From Gordonia humi (lineage in GTDB: Bacteria; Actinomycetota; Actinomycetes; Mycobacteriales; Mycobacteriaceae), in contig NZ_JACIFP010000002.1 in the NCBI RefSeq assembly GCF_014197435.1, positions 53,995 through 117,994 on the forward strand: 64,000 nucleotides of DNA. The letters run 5' to 3'. Shown one piece after another: positions 50,170-57,807 of this stretch. Within the stretch, counting starts at the first letter, position 1. Every line of letters begins with the position of its first letter. A program made the position numbers and the translations under genes. The notes below the pieces were generated by a model that was not told the DNA's origin, made no database searches, and was given only the letters and a program-made list of their open reading frames with translations.

Positions 50170-51780
50170 TCAGCGGGTGAAACGAGTCGAGGCCAGACCA
50201 CGCCCGAGGGGCAGAGTCCAGAACAAGGCGACGTCGTGGTCACCGTCACGCCATTCGAGTTCGGTGATCGCTGATTCGTCGGCGGCGGTCGCCACGCGAG
50301 CACACGCCCGGTCGCAGTCGTCGCCGTCGCGGCCGGTGACTGACACGCTCATCGACCAGATCACCCCGTGATAGCCCGAGCCCTCTTTCAAATCTTCGGC
50401 CCGCCGCGCGGACGCTTCGGCCATCGTGTCGCCGGTACCGTCACTGATCCGGCCACGGCGCTGCTCCTCCAACGCCCGCGCGTGGTCGGTGGTGCGGTGC
50501 TTACGGGTCACAGTCCGCGCTTTACGTCCGGGCACCAGATCCATGCTCACGGCGATCGTGCGGATGGTCGGTGAGCGTGGCACCCCTTCGGCTTCGTCGC
50601 CCTCGTCCGGGTCGACGCCGGTCAGCAAGGGCGCGAGCCAGGTCGGGTCCAACCCGACCGGTGCGACTTTGCCCGGCGGGACGACCGCGACGCGGGTATG
50701 CCAGGCGGTGGTGTCTGCGCCGAGTCCGGTCGGGCGCATCACGACCGATTCCGGTTCGCCGACGTAGGAAGGAAAGCAGTTCTCCCACCGCACACCCTCG
50801 TGGCGTTCGAGCGGGTAGGACGGGTTGATGATGCCGCGGATGGCTGCGCACGCACGCTGTTCGCCGAGAACGTCGACGCGCCCGTACCCGGAGTTCTCCA
50901 ACGCCCGCTGTACTTGGGCGACCTCGTCGCGAATGATCTGCGCGACACCACCCTCCACGGGCGCGTTCTTCGAGGTCGCCAGCCGGTGCGCCTGCTTCAT
51001 CAGCTCGGCCGATTCGGCGATGCACACCACCATGTAGCAGCGGTGATCTTCCGCGTGGGGGCTGATCTCGTCGATGACATCGCCATAGGAGACGATCGGC
51101 CACCCGTCCGGTCCACCGAGCATGTCCAAAGTCTCCGCAGGCAGCGCGGCAACCTGCTCGCTGACCCACCGCTCGTGCGGGGTCATGTCCGAGGGGACCG
51201 CCCGCGAGAGCATGCTGATCCGGCGAATATGGGAGGACTCGCGCGCCGAGGAATTCAGCAGCTGGTCGGAGAAGGCATCCATGTTCTGCGCCCACTTGGC
51301 ATCCGAGCGCAACCCCTCGGCCAGGCCCTGCACGGACAGGATGATCGAGAAGTAGTTCGCCTCGCCCGGATTGTGGTGATACAGGATGAACATGTCATCT
51401 AGGCCCGTACCGTCCAGGTCGAGGGGTTCGACGTGCCCGAGCGGGACCGGCCGAATCCATCCGGGGTCGAGGTCGGGGTTGTTGTAGTCCGCGTCGTCCT
51501 CGGCGATGAACACATGCTCACCGCCGCGGCGGCGTTGCCATTCACGGAACTGATGGACCTTGCGCGCTCCCCACCCGGTCACCACCGCACCGATCGCGCC
51601 CAGCAGCAGCCCGCCGCCGAGCAGGCCGCCGATCTTCCCTGCGAACAGGACACCGCCTGCACACAGCAGCAGCGCCGCGCCGATCAGGATTTTCCCCGGC
51701 ATGGACACACCGCCGATATAGCGGGAGGCGACCTCGCCGCCGAGGACAGAGAACCGCACATCACTGGGTGCTTCACTCAT
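50170..51780 (-). CDS. SCO6880-family T4SS protein (PrgI-VirB4 N-half like)
   Basis: A 536-residue protein. Residues about 28-70 form one or two helices (ILIGAALLLCAGGVLFAGKI, GGLLGGGLLLGAIGAVVTGW) like PrgI/VirB3 proteins. The remainder is soluble and resembles the N-terminal non-ATPase half of VirB4 (YHHNPGEANYFSIILSVQGL, then HRCYMVVCIAESAELMKQAH). There is no Walker motif. It lies 17 bp upstream of the VirB4 ATPase and 20 bp downstream of the VirB6-like gene. The SCO6880 designation is from general recall of Streptomyces and Rhodococcus elements. Confidence 0.75.
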   Translation of the reverse strand: MSEAPSDVRFSVLGGEVASRYIGGVSMPGKILIGAALLLCAGGVLFAGKIGGLLGGGLLLGAIGAVVTGWGARKVHQFREWQRRRGGEHVFIAEDDADYNNPDLDPGWIRPVPLGHVEPLDLDGTGLDDMFILYHHNPGEANYFSIILSVQGLAEGLRSDAKWAQNMDAFSDQLLNSSARESSHIRRISMLSRAVPSDMTPHERWVSEQVAALPAETLDMLGGPDGWPIVSYGDVIDEISPHAEDHRCYMVVCIAESAELMKQAHRLATSKNAPVEGGVAQIIRDEVAQVQRALENSGYGRVDVLGEQRACAAIRGIINPSYPLERHEGVRWENCFPSYVGEPESVVMRPTGLGADTTAWHTRVAVVPPGKVAPVGLDPTWLAPLLTGVDPDEGDEAEGVPRSPTIRTIAVSMDLVPGRKARTVTRKHRTTDHARALEEQRRGRISDGTGDTMAEASARRAEDLKEGSGYHGVIWSMSVSVTGRDGDDCDRACARVATAADESAITELEWRDGDHDVALFWTLPLGRGLASTRFTR

Positions 51781-51800
51781 GACGATCTGCTCCTTGGGAT

Positions 51801-54107
51801 CTAGTTGGGAGAGGTGGGGGCCGAATCAGCGGCGACGCCGTGAGCACGGTTGGCGGCGTTCATCGCACCGGCCCGCACCCCGGCCCCAGCTCCTGCCTTG
51901 ACCGCGCCGCCCGCACTGTGTGCGGCCGCCGACCCGGCGACCTTGGTCAACCGCGCCGCGGTACCACCGACCGGGCCGCCGCCGATCGCAGCGAGCTTGC
52001 CGAGGTTCCCGGCACCGGATTTAGCCAGACCACCCGAGGGCGCGGCATGCTTCCCGCCGCCGGAACCACCGCCGCCGCCCGCGTCGCTGCCGCCACCTCC
52101 TGCCGGAGCACTGCCCGCGCCGGAGGTGTGCGAGCTGGTGGCGTTGGAGTTCATGCGGCGCTGCACACCGCCACCGCCCATACCCATGCCGCCGACGACT
52201 TGTCCTGACCCGCCGCCGGAGTCACCCATACGATCGGCGTCTTCCTCACTGGGCAGCATCGGCGCCCACTTGAGCAGCGCGAACGGAGCCACACCGATCG
52301 TGAAGAACCCGAACGCGGCGAGCATCAGTTGGCCGAGTGAGGCGAGATCGCCCTCGCCGGTCGTCGAATCGTTCAGTGCCGAGCTGATCACCTCGAACAC
52401 GACGATCAACATCAGGAACAAGATCGGCACTGACGCCATCAGTGAGATCAGCATCAGCGGGATCTTCAACGCTTTGGGCCGCATCTTGGGAAACACGAGC
52501 ATCCCGTAGGCGATCGCCGCGCCCACACACGCCAGCGGGATACCGATCTGGTGCATGAGCATCCCGAGATACACCGCGAACAGGCCGAACACCATGAACC
52601 CGAACCCGATGATTCCCGCGATCACACCGCCGACCAACGTCTTGTCGGTCAGCGCCCCTAACGTCGACGAGACGTTCTCCACGAGCTCGTCAGTCGTGGT
52701 GCCACCGAGTTCGATGATCTGGGTGGTCAACGCGTGCATCATCGCTTGGAGCATTCCGACGAGCATCGGGGTGTAGATCATCAGGACAAGTCCCAATGGC
52801 AGATAGCCGACGATGTCGCGGGCCAGAGTGTCCGCGCCACCCTTACGGGCCGCCGACGCTGTGGCCAGCAGGAACATCGCGATCATGACCGTGATCCCCA
52901 GGCCGACGCTCATCGCGTACCACTTGAGGAACCACGATTGCGTGAGGTCGAACTCGCCGACCGAGGCCAACCCGGGAAGGACTTTGTCGAGCATGTCCAT
53001 CGCCGAGGACTTAAAGTAGTTGGCCCACTTCTCCGGCAGTTCCTTGGCGTCTTTCGCGAACTCGACCAGCGGCCCGATCGTGTTGTCCCACAAGAAGCTG
53101 TACGCCTTGGCCACGCCCTGCCCGAACTGGTAGGCCGGAGACATCTTCCACACGCCCTCGACCGCGTCGTTCAAGCGGTCGCCGACGTCCCTGTTCTGAT
53201 CGATCCAGTTCACAGTCCCGGCGAACATCCGACCGATGTTGGTGTTCCACTGCTGGCACACCATCTTCTGATCACGCAACGTCTCTTTGTCGCAGTTGAG
53301 GAAGTAGGCGTGTTCGCAGAACCGGAACGAGTTCTTATCGCCCTCGCACGGGGAATCGATGCGTTTGCCGACCTCCTCGGCGTGCTCCCCGGCGGCTGCT
53401 TTCATCGCCGTCACCGACCCGTCGTCGGGGCGGCTGGCCCACTTGAATCCCCACGTCGTCATCGACGGGGTCGCCCACTTCTTGATGTCGTCGGCACACA
53501 CCGGTGACGTCGACGGCCACTCACTGCTGCGACCGGTCGGATAGGCATCGGGCAACATCGCACCGGTCGGGCGGAACGTGCCCGACTCGACTGCCTTCTT
53601 CAAGTTCTCCTTCGTCGCCGGTCCCACACCGTCGAGTGAGGGAGCGGTCAAACCTCCCACCTGGCTTTTGATCTGCCATTCGAGGACCTTCCACCGGTCT
53701 TCCTCGGGCATCCGCCAGAACATGAGTTCGGGCTCGTGGGTGAGAGCCTGCCCGATGTAACCGGCGACGTCGCCGCCCTTGGATGAACATGCGCCGGTGA
53801 ACCAGGACGCCGTCTTGAACTCCTCGGTGCCCCCGACCAGCTTGCGCAGATCCTTCGGGAACCCCTTCGGAAGCTCCTTCTTCCCGCCGCTGTCCCCCGA
53901 CTCCCCTGACTCGTCCGAGGACTCGCCGGACGAGTCGTCGGAGGAGCTGTCGGAGGAGCTGTCGTCACTGGCGGGTTCTTCGGTGCTCGTGGTCGGTGTG
54001 TCGGTGGTTGGTTCGGCCAGGGCGGTGCCCAGGCCGTGGCCGGAGAGGAGAACGGCCAGTACCGCCACGCAGATCAGCACACCGCGTGCAAGACGTGTCC
54101 GGTTCAT
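51801..54107 (-). CDS. VirB6/TrbL-like polytopic channel protein
   Basis: A 768-residue membrane protein. A signal peptide (residues 1-31, cleavage near ALA-EP) leads into an acidic Ser/Asp-rich stretch (about 35-75) and a Cys-containing extracellular domain (about 85-400). At least five membrane helices follow at about residues 410-430, 445-470, 505-530, 535-555 and 565-590, with another near 605-625. The C-terminus (about 640-768) is glycine/alanine-rich and low-complexity. This layout matches VirB6/TrbL proteins of Gram-positive T4SSs, which form the inner channel. Confidence 0.8.
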   Translation of the reverse strand: MNRTRLARGVLICVAVLAVLLSGHGLGTALAEPTTDTPTTSTEEPASDDSSSDSSSDDSSGESSDESGESGDSGGKKELPKGFPKDLRKLVGGTEEFKTASWFTGACSSKGGDVAGYIGQALTHEPELMFWRMPEEDRWKVLEWQIKSQVGGLTAPSLDGVGPATKENLKKAVESGTFRPTGAMLPDAYPTGRSSEWPSTSPVCADDIKKWATPSMTTWGFKWASRPDDGSVTAMKAAAGEHAEEVGKRIDSPCEGDKNSFRFCEHAYFLNCDKETLRDQKMVCQQWNTNIGRMFAGTVNWIDQNRDVGDRLNDAVEGVWKMSPAYQFGQGVAKAYSFLWDNTIGPLVEFAKDAKELPEKWANYFKSSAMDMLDKVLPGLASVGEFDLTQSWFLKWYAMSVGLGITVMIAMFLLATASAARKGGADTLARDIVGYLPLGLVLMIYTPMLVGMLQAMMHALTTQIIELGGTTTDELVENVSSTLGALTDKTLVGGVIAGIIGFGFMVFGLFAVYLGMLMHQIGIPLACVGAAIAYGMLVFPKMRPKALKIPLMLISLMASVPILFLMLIVVFEVISSALNDSTTGEGDLASLGQLMLAAFGFFTIGVAPFALLKWAPMLPSEEDADRMGDSGGGSGQVVGGMGMGGGGVQRRMNSNATSSHTSGAGSAPAGGGGSDAGGGGGSGGGKHAAPSGGLAKSGAGNLGKLAAIGGGPVGGTAARLTKVAGSAAAHSAGGAVKAGAGAGVRAGAMNAANRAHGVAADSAPTSPN

Positions 54108-54119
54108 ACCAGGTTCCTT

Positions 54120-54863
54120 CTAGTTGATGAAGAAGCTGTAGTACCCGGCGGTGGCCTGCTCGGCGAGCGAGGACCCGGCATCGGGGAACTGTGCCTCTTC
54201 GGGTGTGGGGCCGGACTGGAACTCCCAGTCGATGGCTTTCCAGTCGTCATCGATCCATGACAGGGTGACCGTGGTCGTCGACCACAACGTGGCCACGCCG
54301 ACCTTCCCGGAATCACCCAATGCGTTCTGCCCGACCGTCACCGCCCAGATCGACACCTTGGCCTTGTCCTTGGTGAACAACGGGACCGTCACCATCGCCG
54401 GAGCCGAATTCGTGACGTTCTTGCGCTCGGCACGATCGGAGGCACTGTTCAGTACCTCCGTGAGCGCGGCTGACGGGCCCGGACCCACCATCTTCGACTC
54501 GAGCTTGTCGCCCGAGACACGCCCGGCGCTGGCCTGATCGACCGCTTGAGTGAACACGACACCGGCGGTCGCTGCGCCGGATCGGTCCTGCGTGAACCCG
54601 GTCGGGATACCGTCTTCGATCGAGGTCGGTCCGTGTGCGGACCCGATACCGGGTTCGGAGACACCGTCGCCGTCGTCGGAACCGCTGCACGAGGCGATGA
54701 CGATCAGCAGGATGACCACCACGGCGATCACCGCGGCCGCGGTGATCAGGACCGGGCGTGACCGCGGCCAGAACCGGCCACCACGCGAGGCGGTCGCGGC
54801 AGGTGGTGCACCGTCCGGGTTGGGTGCGGCGACGATGCCGCTGTAGTTCTTCTTCTTCGCCAT
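54120..54863 (-). CDS. VirB8-like T4SS protein (single helix, NTF2-like domain)
   Basis: A 247-residue protein. A short cytoplasmic N-terminus (MAKKKNYSGIVAAP) precedes one membrane helix at about residues 37-57 (ITAAAVIAVVVILLIVIASC). The outer domain (about 90-247) has the size and alternating pattern of an NTF2-like fold, ending IDDDWKAIDWEFQSG. VirB8/TcpC/TraM proteins have the same build and scaffold the channel. The ATG 54863 has AAGGGAG upstream; an 18-codon upstream extension runs into the neighbouring gene. Confidence 0.7.
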   Translation of the reverse strand: MAKKKNYSGIVAAPNPDGAPPAATASRGGRFWPRSRPVLITAAAVIAVVVILLIVIASCSGSDDGDGVSEPGIGSAHGPTSIEDGIPTGFTQDRSGAATAGVVFTQAVDQASAGRVSGDKLESKMVGPGPSAALTEVLNSASDRAERKNVTNSAPAMVTVPLFTKDKAKVSIWAVTVGQNALGDSGKVGVATLWSTTTVTLSWIDDDWKAIDWEFQSGPTPEEAQFPDAGSSLAEQATAGYYSFFIN

Positions 54864-54880
54864 GACGAGTACTCCCTTGG

Positions 54881-55042
54881 TCAGATCAGTGCGGTGATGA
54901 GGATGATGATCAGGCACACGATCAGGAGTGCCGAGAAGCCCAGCGCCCAGCGGATACGGCGGCGTTTGTGGTCGACCACCACGACAGAGGTGTTCTTGGA
55001 GCCGCGGCCGCGGACGTTGGAGGGACGCGAGTGTGCAGACAT
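54881..55042 (-). CDS. 53-residue single-helix membrane protein
   Basis: A small gene between the pilin-like and VirB8-like genes. It begins MSAHSRPSNVRGRG and is basic until about residue 30 (KRRRIRW), after which one membrane helix (ALGFSALLIVCLIIILITAL) runs to the end. GAAAGG precedes the ATG. The strong positive-inside N-terminus fits a membrane-anchored helper of the T4SS. It is co-directional, with about 17 and 35 bp to its neighbours, so it belongs to the operon. Confidence 0.7.
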   Translation of the reverse strand: MSAHSRPSNVRGRGSKNTSVVVVDHKRRRIRWALGFSALLIVCLIIILITALI

Positions 55043-55077
55043 AATGTGGTGCCTTTCAGATCAGAGATGACAGGGGT

Positions 55078-55488
55078 TTAGAAGCCGAGAGCGAAGATGA
55101 CGCCGCCGACGACGACGGACGCTCCGGCGCACACGCCGAAACCGACTGCTGCGTCCATGAAGGAGGACTTGGCGTCGACCTGCTGAGCGGCGAAACCGCG
55201 ACGGTTCGCTGCCGACCACTTGGCGCCGGCGATGATCATCCACATGGCGCACGCGGCCAGGCACGCGGCCCAGATCGCGGCGATGAAGCGACGCCAGGTC
55301 TGCCCGACCGACGGACCGAACAGAGAGAAGTCCGGGGTGACGTCCCCGATCGGGTTCCACGTATCGGCGAGCTGGGTGACCTCAGCGGCCGAAGCGTGAC
55401 CGGCCACCACGGCGGTCGCGAGTAGTGCCACCGTGAGGGTGGCCAGGGTCAGCCCTGCCCGTCGCAGGAGTGTGGTTGTCTTGGTCAT
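55078..55488 (-). CDS. VirB2-like pilin / T4SS membrane protein
   Basis: A 136-residue protein with a signal peptide (residues 1-34, cleavage near ASA-AE) and two hydrophobic helices (about 70-92 and 112-134), linked by a short basic loop (SAANRRGFAAQQ). This is the build of VirB2/TrbC pilins and their Gram-positive equivalents. The ATG overlaps the preceding stop (1 bp shared) and has GAAGGA upstream. The pilin assignment is based on size, topology and position, not on a sequence motif. Confidence 0.6.
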   Translation of the reverse strand: MTKTTTLLRRAGLTLATLTVALLATAVVAGHASAAEVTQLADTWNPIGDVTPDFSLFGPSVGQTWRRFIAAIWAACLAACAMWMIIAGAKWSAANRRGFAAQQVDAKSSFMDAAVGFGVCAGASVVVGGVIFALGF

Positions 55489-57116
55489 TACTGGTGTCCT
55501 TCCTGGTAGTAGGGGGCCTGTGCGGGCCACTGCCCGCTCGGGTGCGGGTAGCCACCCATCGGCATCTGCCCGGTCACCGGGCCACCGGGGTAGCCCATCG
55601 GCGGCGCATATCCCGGTGTCGGCGCGGCGCGGCGGGTGCCGCGCACGTCGTATTCGGCCGGTCGGGCGATCGACTGCGGGACCATCCCGGCGTCGAACTC
55701 GACTGCACGCGAGCGGGACTTGGCCAGGGAGTCGGCGATCTCGGCGGCCAGCTCGGCGTAGGCGACGCGCGTGGTCAGCGGAAGGCGCTGGTAGACAATC
55801 CGTGCCCCGGCGCCCTCGAACGCAGGCTCGTACGGCATGTCCATGAACCGGTGCACGCCCTGCCCGCGCAGCTCCTCGATGATGTCGTCGCGATCGGCAT
55901 CGGACGCGCCGGGTGCCGGCGCGAGTGCGACGATCGCCGTGGACACCAGAGCGGACAGGTCGCGGGCGTGCATTCCGTCGAGCATCTGCACGACCTTCGC
56001 CGCGGCGTCGCGGCGATACGGCATGGGGATGACGACCTGGTGGACATTCTCGGTGACCCACTGCCAGTTCGGCGAGGTGTCATCGTTACCGGTGTCGATG
56101 ATGGCCCCGGACCGGTGCCGGCGCAGGACTGCTTCGATCGCCGCGCACTCGGCCGCGCCGATCGCCTTCATCCGCTTGGACGACTGGTCCGATGCCAGGA
56201 TCTCGTCCATCGTCGGCTGCTTACGCAGGAAATGGGAGAGCGCCCCGGACTGGGCGTTCGGGCCCGCGAGCTCGCTGGCGTGCTCGAGTACGTCCCACAC
56301 ACTCGGCTGTCCACCGTTGGGGGCCGCCGAGGTCGCCGCACGCTCAGACAGGGTGCCTTTGGACTCGTTGGAGTCCCACAGGACCACACCGCCGCCCCGG
56401 TACTGGCCGAAGGTGTTCCCGAGCATGATCGTCGTCGGGGTCTTACCCATCCCGCCCTTGACGTTCAACACCGCGACCTTCCAGAAACCCGAGAGGGGTT
56501 GGCGGATGCGTTCGATGTCCTGGCGGTGACGGACCTCCTCGGAGTCCGGACGCGGCCGCAAATGCATCCCGAGAGCGTTCAGCCGCCCGCGCCATCCCCA
56601 CTCGGCCGGATCGTCCTCGATACCGGCCGCAGTCTCCAACAGACCCGGACGGGCCTGCCCGATCCCGTCGAGACGGCGTGCTTGCGGGTCCGGGTCCACC
56701 AACACCCGACCCTGCGGCTGCTGGATGAAACCCGCGTTCTGGTACTGGCCGTTGTCGGTGTACTCGTAGTCCGGCGGAGCGGTCGGAACACCGTACGGGT
56801 TCGGGTTGTAGGGTTCGGCGGCCGGTTCGGCCGCGGTATCGCTGTAAGCCACGGCCGGCGCCGACGGCTCGACATCATCGGCGACCGGTGCCACTGGAGG
56901 CTGCGGTTCGGCGACCGGTTCTGTCGAGGCGGCCGTCTCTGCGGCGGGGTCGCTGGTCGGGGTGGGTTCGGTCACGGGCTCCTCCTGCGGTTCGGGGGCG
57001 CGGCGGCGTAGCCCTTGGCTACGCAGCTGCACCGGGGGTTCTGCGCTGTAGTCGGTCGGCGCGGCCGGGGCCAGAAAGCCCAGGGCGTCGTCACCGGCGG
57101 AGTGCTGTGCGGTCAT
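55488..57116 (-). CDS. MinD/ParA-like ATPase, EspI-like layout
   Basis: A 542-residue protein. Residues 1-170 are Pro/Glu/Ala-rich and disordered. Residues about 171-212 (WGWRGRLNALGMHLRPRPDS, RQDIERIRQPL) match the linker that precedes the ATPase in EspI-type proteins of ESX (type VII) loci. The deviant Walker A is KGGMGKT at residues 220-226, and Walker A-prime/B segments follow (VVLWDSNESKGTLSERA, GAIIDTGNDD). The C-terminus is Pro/Gly/Tyr-rich. Such proteins may position or license a secretion machine. It is an intact gene inside the T4SS operon. Confidence 0.75.
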   Translation of the reverse strand: MTAQHSAGDDALGFLAPAAPTDYSAEPPVQLRSQGLRRRAPEPQEEPVTEPTPTSDPAAETAASTEPVAEPQPPVAPVADDVEPSAPAVAYSDTAAEPAAEPYNPNPYGVPTAPPDYEYTDNGQYQNAGFIQQPQGRVLVDPDPQARRLDGIGQARPGLLETAAGIEDDPAEWGWRGRLNALGMHLRPRPDSEEVRHRQDIERIRQPLSGFWKVAVLNVKGGMGKTPTTIMLGNTFGQYRGGGVVLWDSNESKGTLSERAATSAAPNGGQPSVWDVLEHASELAGPNAQSGALSHFLRKQPTMDEILASDQSSKRMKAIGAAECAAIEAVLRRHRSGAIIDTGNDDTSPNWQWVTENVHQVVIPMPYRRDAAAKVVQMLDGMHARDLSALVSTAIVALAPAPGASDADRDDIIEELRGQGVHRFMDMPYEPAFEGAGARIVYQRLPLTTRVAYAELAAEIADSLAKSRSRAVEFDAGMVPQSIARPAEYDVRGTRRAAPTPGYAPPMGYPGGPVTGQMPMGGYPHPSGQWPAQAPYYQEGHQ

Positions 57117-57168
57117 CTGATCGGTGTCCTTTCGAGTGAGGTGAGATCGGTGCGATGAGGGGGTGTGG

Positions 57169-57807
57169 TCATTGCTGTTCCTGGATTTGGGTCACCTCCC
57201 ACCCGTTCGCCGTCTTCTCGGTGATCACCCACGCCGTGGTCGAGGTCGGGTCACCGATCTGCTGGCCTGCCGGGGTCTGGGCGGTCTGGACCACCGAGAA
57301 CACGAAGTACTTGCGTGTCGGCGAGTCCGGCGCACCCTGGTTGCCCTGACTGGTGACCTTCGGCGTGATCGTGGCTTCACGGTCGGCCCACTGACGCCAC
57401 TGCCCGTCCGGGCGCAACGACACATCGGCCAGGACCGCATCAGCGAGCGATCTACTCAGCAGCGGCGCCGTGCGAGCGGAGGCATCCGAACGGCTCTGAT
57501 CGGTGCTGGTGTCCCAGGTGAACCAGATCGTCACCGCCGCGGCCGCGACCGCTTTCGCATCCGAGCGGTCCACGCGCATCCCGCCGGGCAGCGTCGTCTT
57601 CGGAGTCGGCGTGGTGAGGTTCGGCGGCGAGAACGTCGTCGACTCAGACGGTTCGTCACCGGGATTCCACTGCTGGGCTTGCGCAGGCGTCGACGACGAC
57701 GTGCTCTGGTCCGCATCGGGGCTCACGCATGCGGTCGCCAGGGCCACGGTGGCGACCGCGGCCACGGCGGTGGCGATCACCCGGGTAGCGGTGGTGGGGT
57801 GGTTCAT
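57169..57807 (-). CDS. Predicted lipoprotein of the T4SS
   Basis: A 212-residue secreted lipoprotein. The signal peptide ends at a lipobox (LATAC, Cys at residue 27). A Ser/Thr/Pro-rich linker follows to about residue 75, then a 135-residue domain (AAAAVTIWFTWDTSTDQSRS, LLSRSLADAVLADVSL, WVITEKTANGWEVTQIQ) that is NTF2-like in size. ATG 57807 has AAGGAG upstream and overlaps the stop of the cell-wall enzyme. It may be an outer-face partner of the VirB8-like protein. Confidence 0.7.
   Translation of the reverse strand: MNHPTTATRVIATAVAAVATVALATACVSPDADQSTSSSTPAQAQQWNPGDEPSESTTFSPPNLTTPTPKTTLPGGMRVDRSDAKAVAAAAVTIWFTWDTSTDQSRSDASARTAPLLSRSLADAVLADVSLRPDGQWRQWADREATITPKVTSQGNQGAPDSPTRKYFVFSVVQTAQTPAGQQIGDPTSTTAWVITEKTANGWEVTQIQEQQ

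Noticed and set aside
49253..50371. Plus-strand 372-residue frame opposite the VirB4-like gene
   Set aside because: Antisense shadow with no ribosome site. The minus strand encodes a clear ATPase with overlapping operon neighbours.
55470..57011. Plus-strand 513-residue frame opposite the MinD-like gene
   Set aside because: Antisense shadow, Arg/Gly-rich, with no known domain; the sense gene has the Walker motif.
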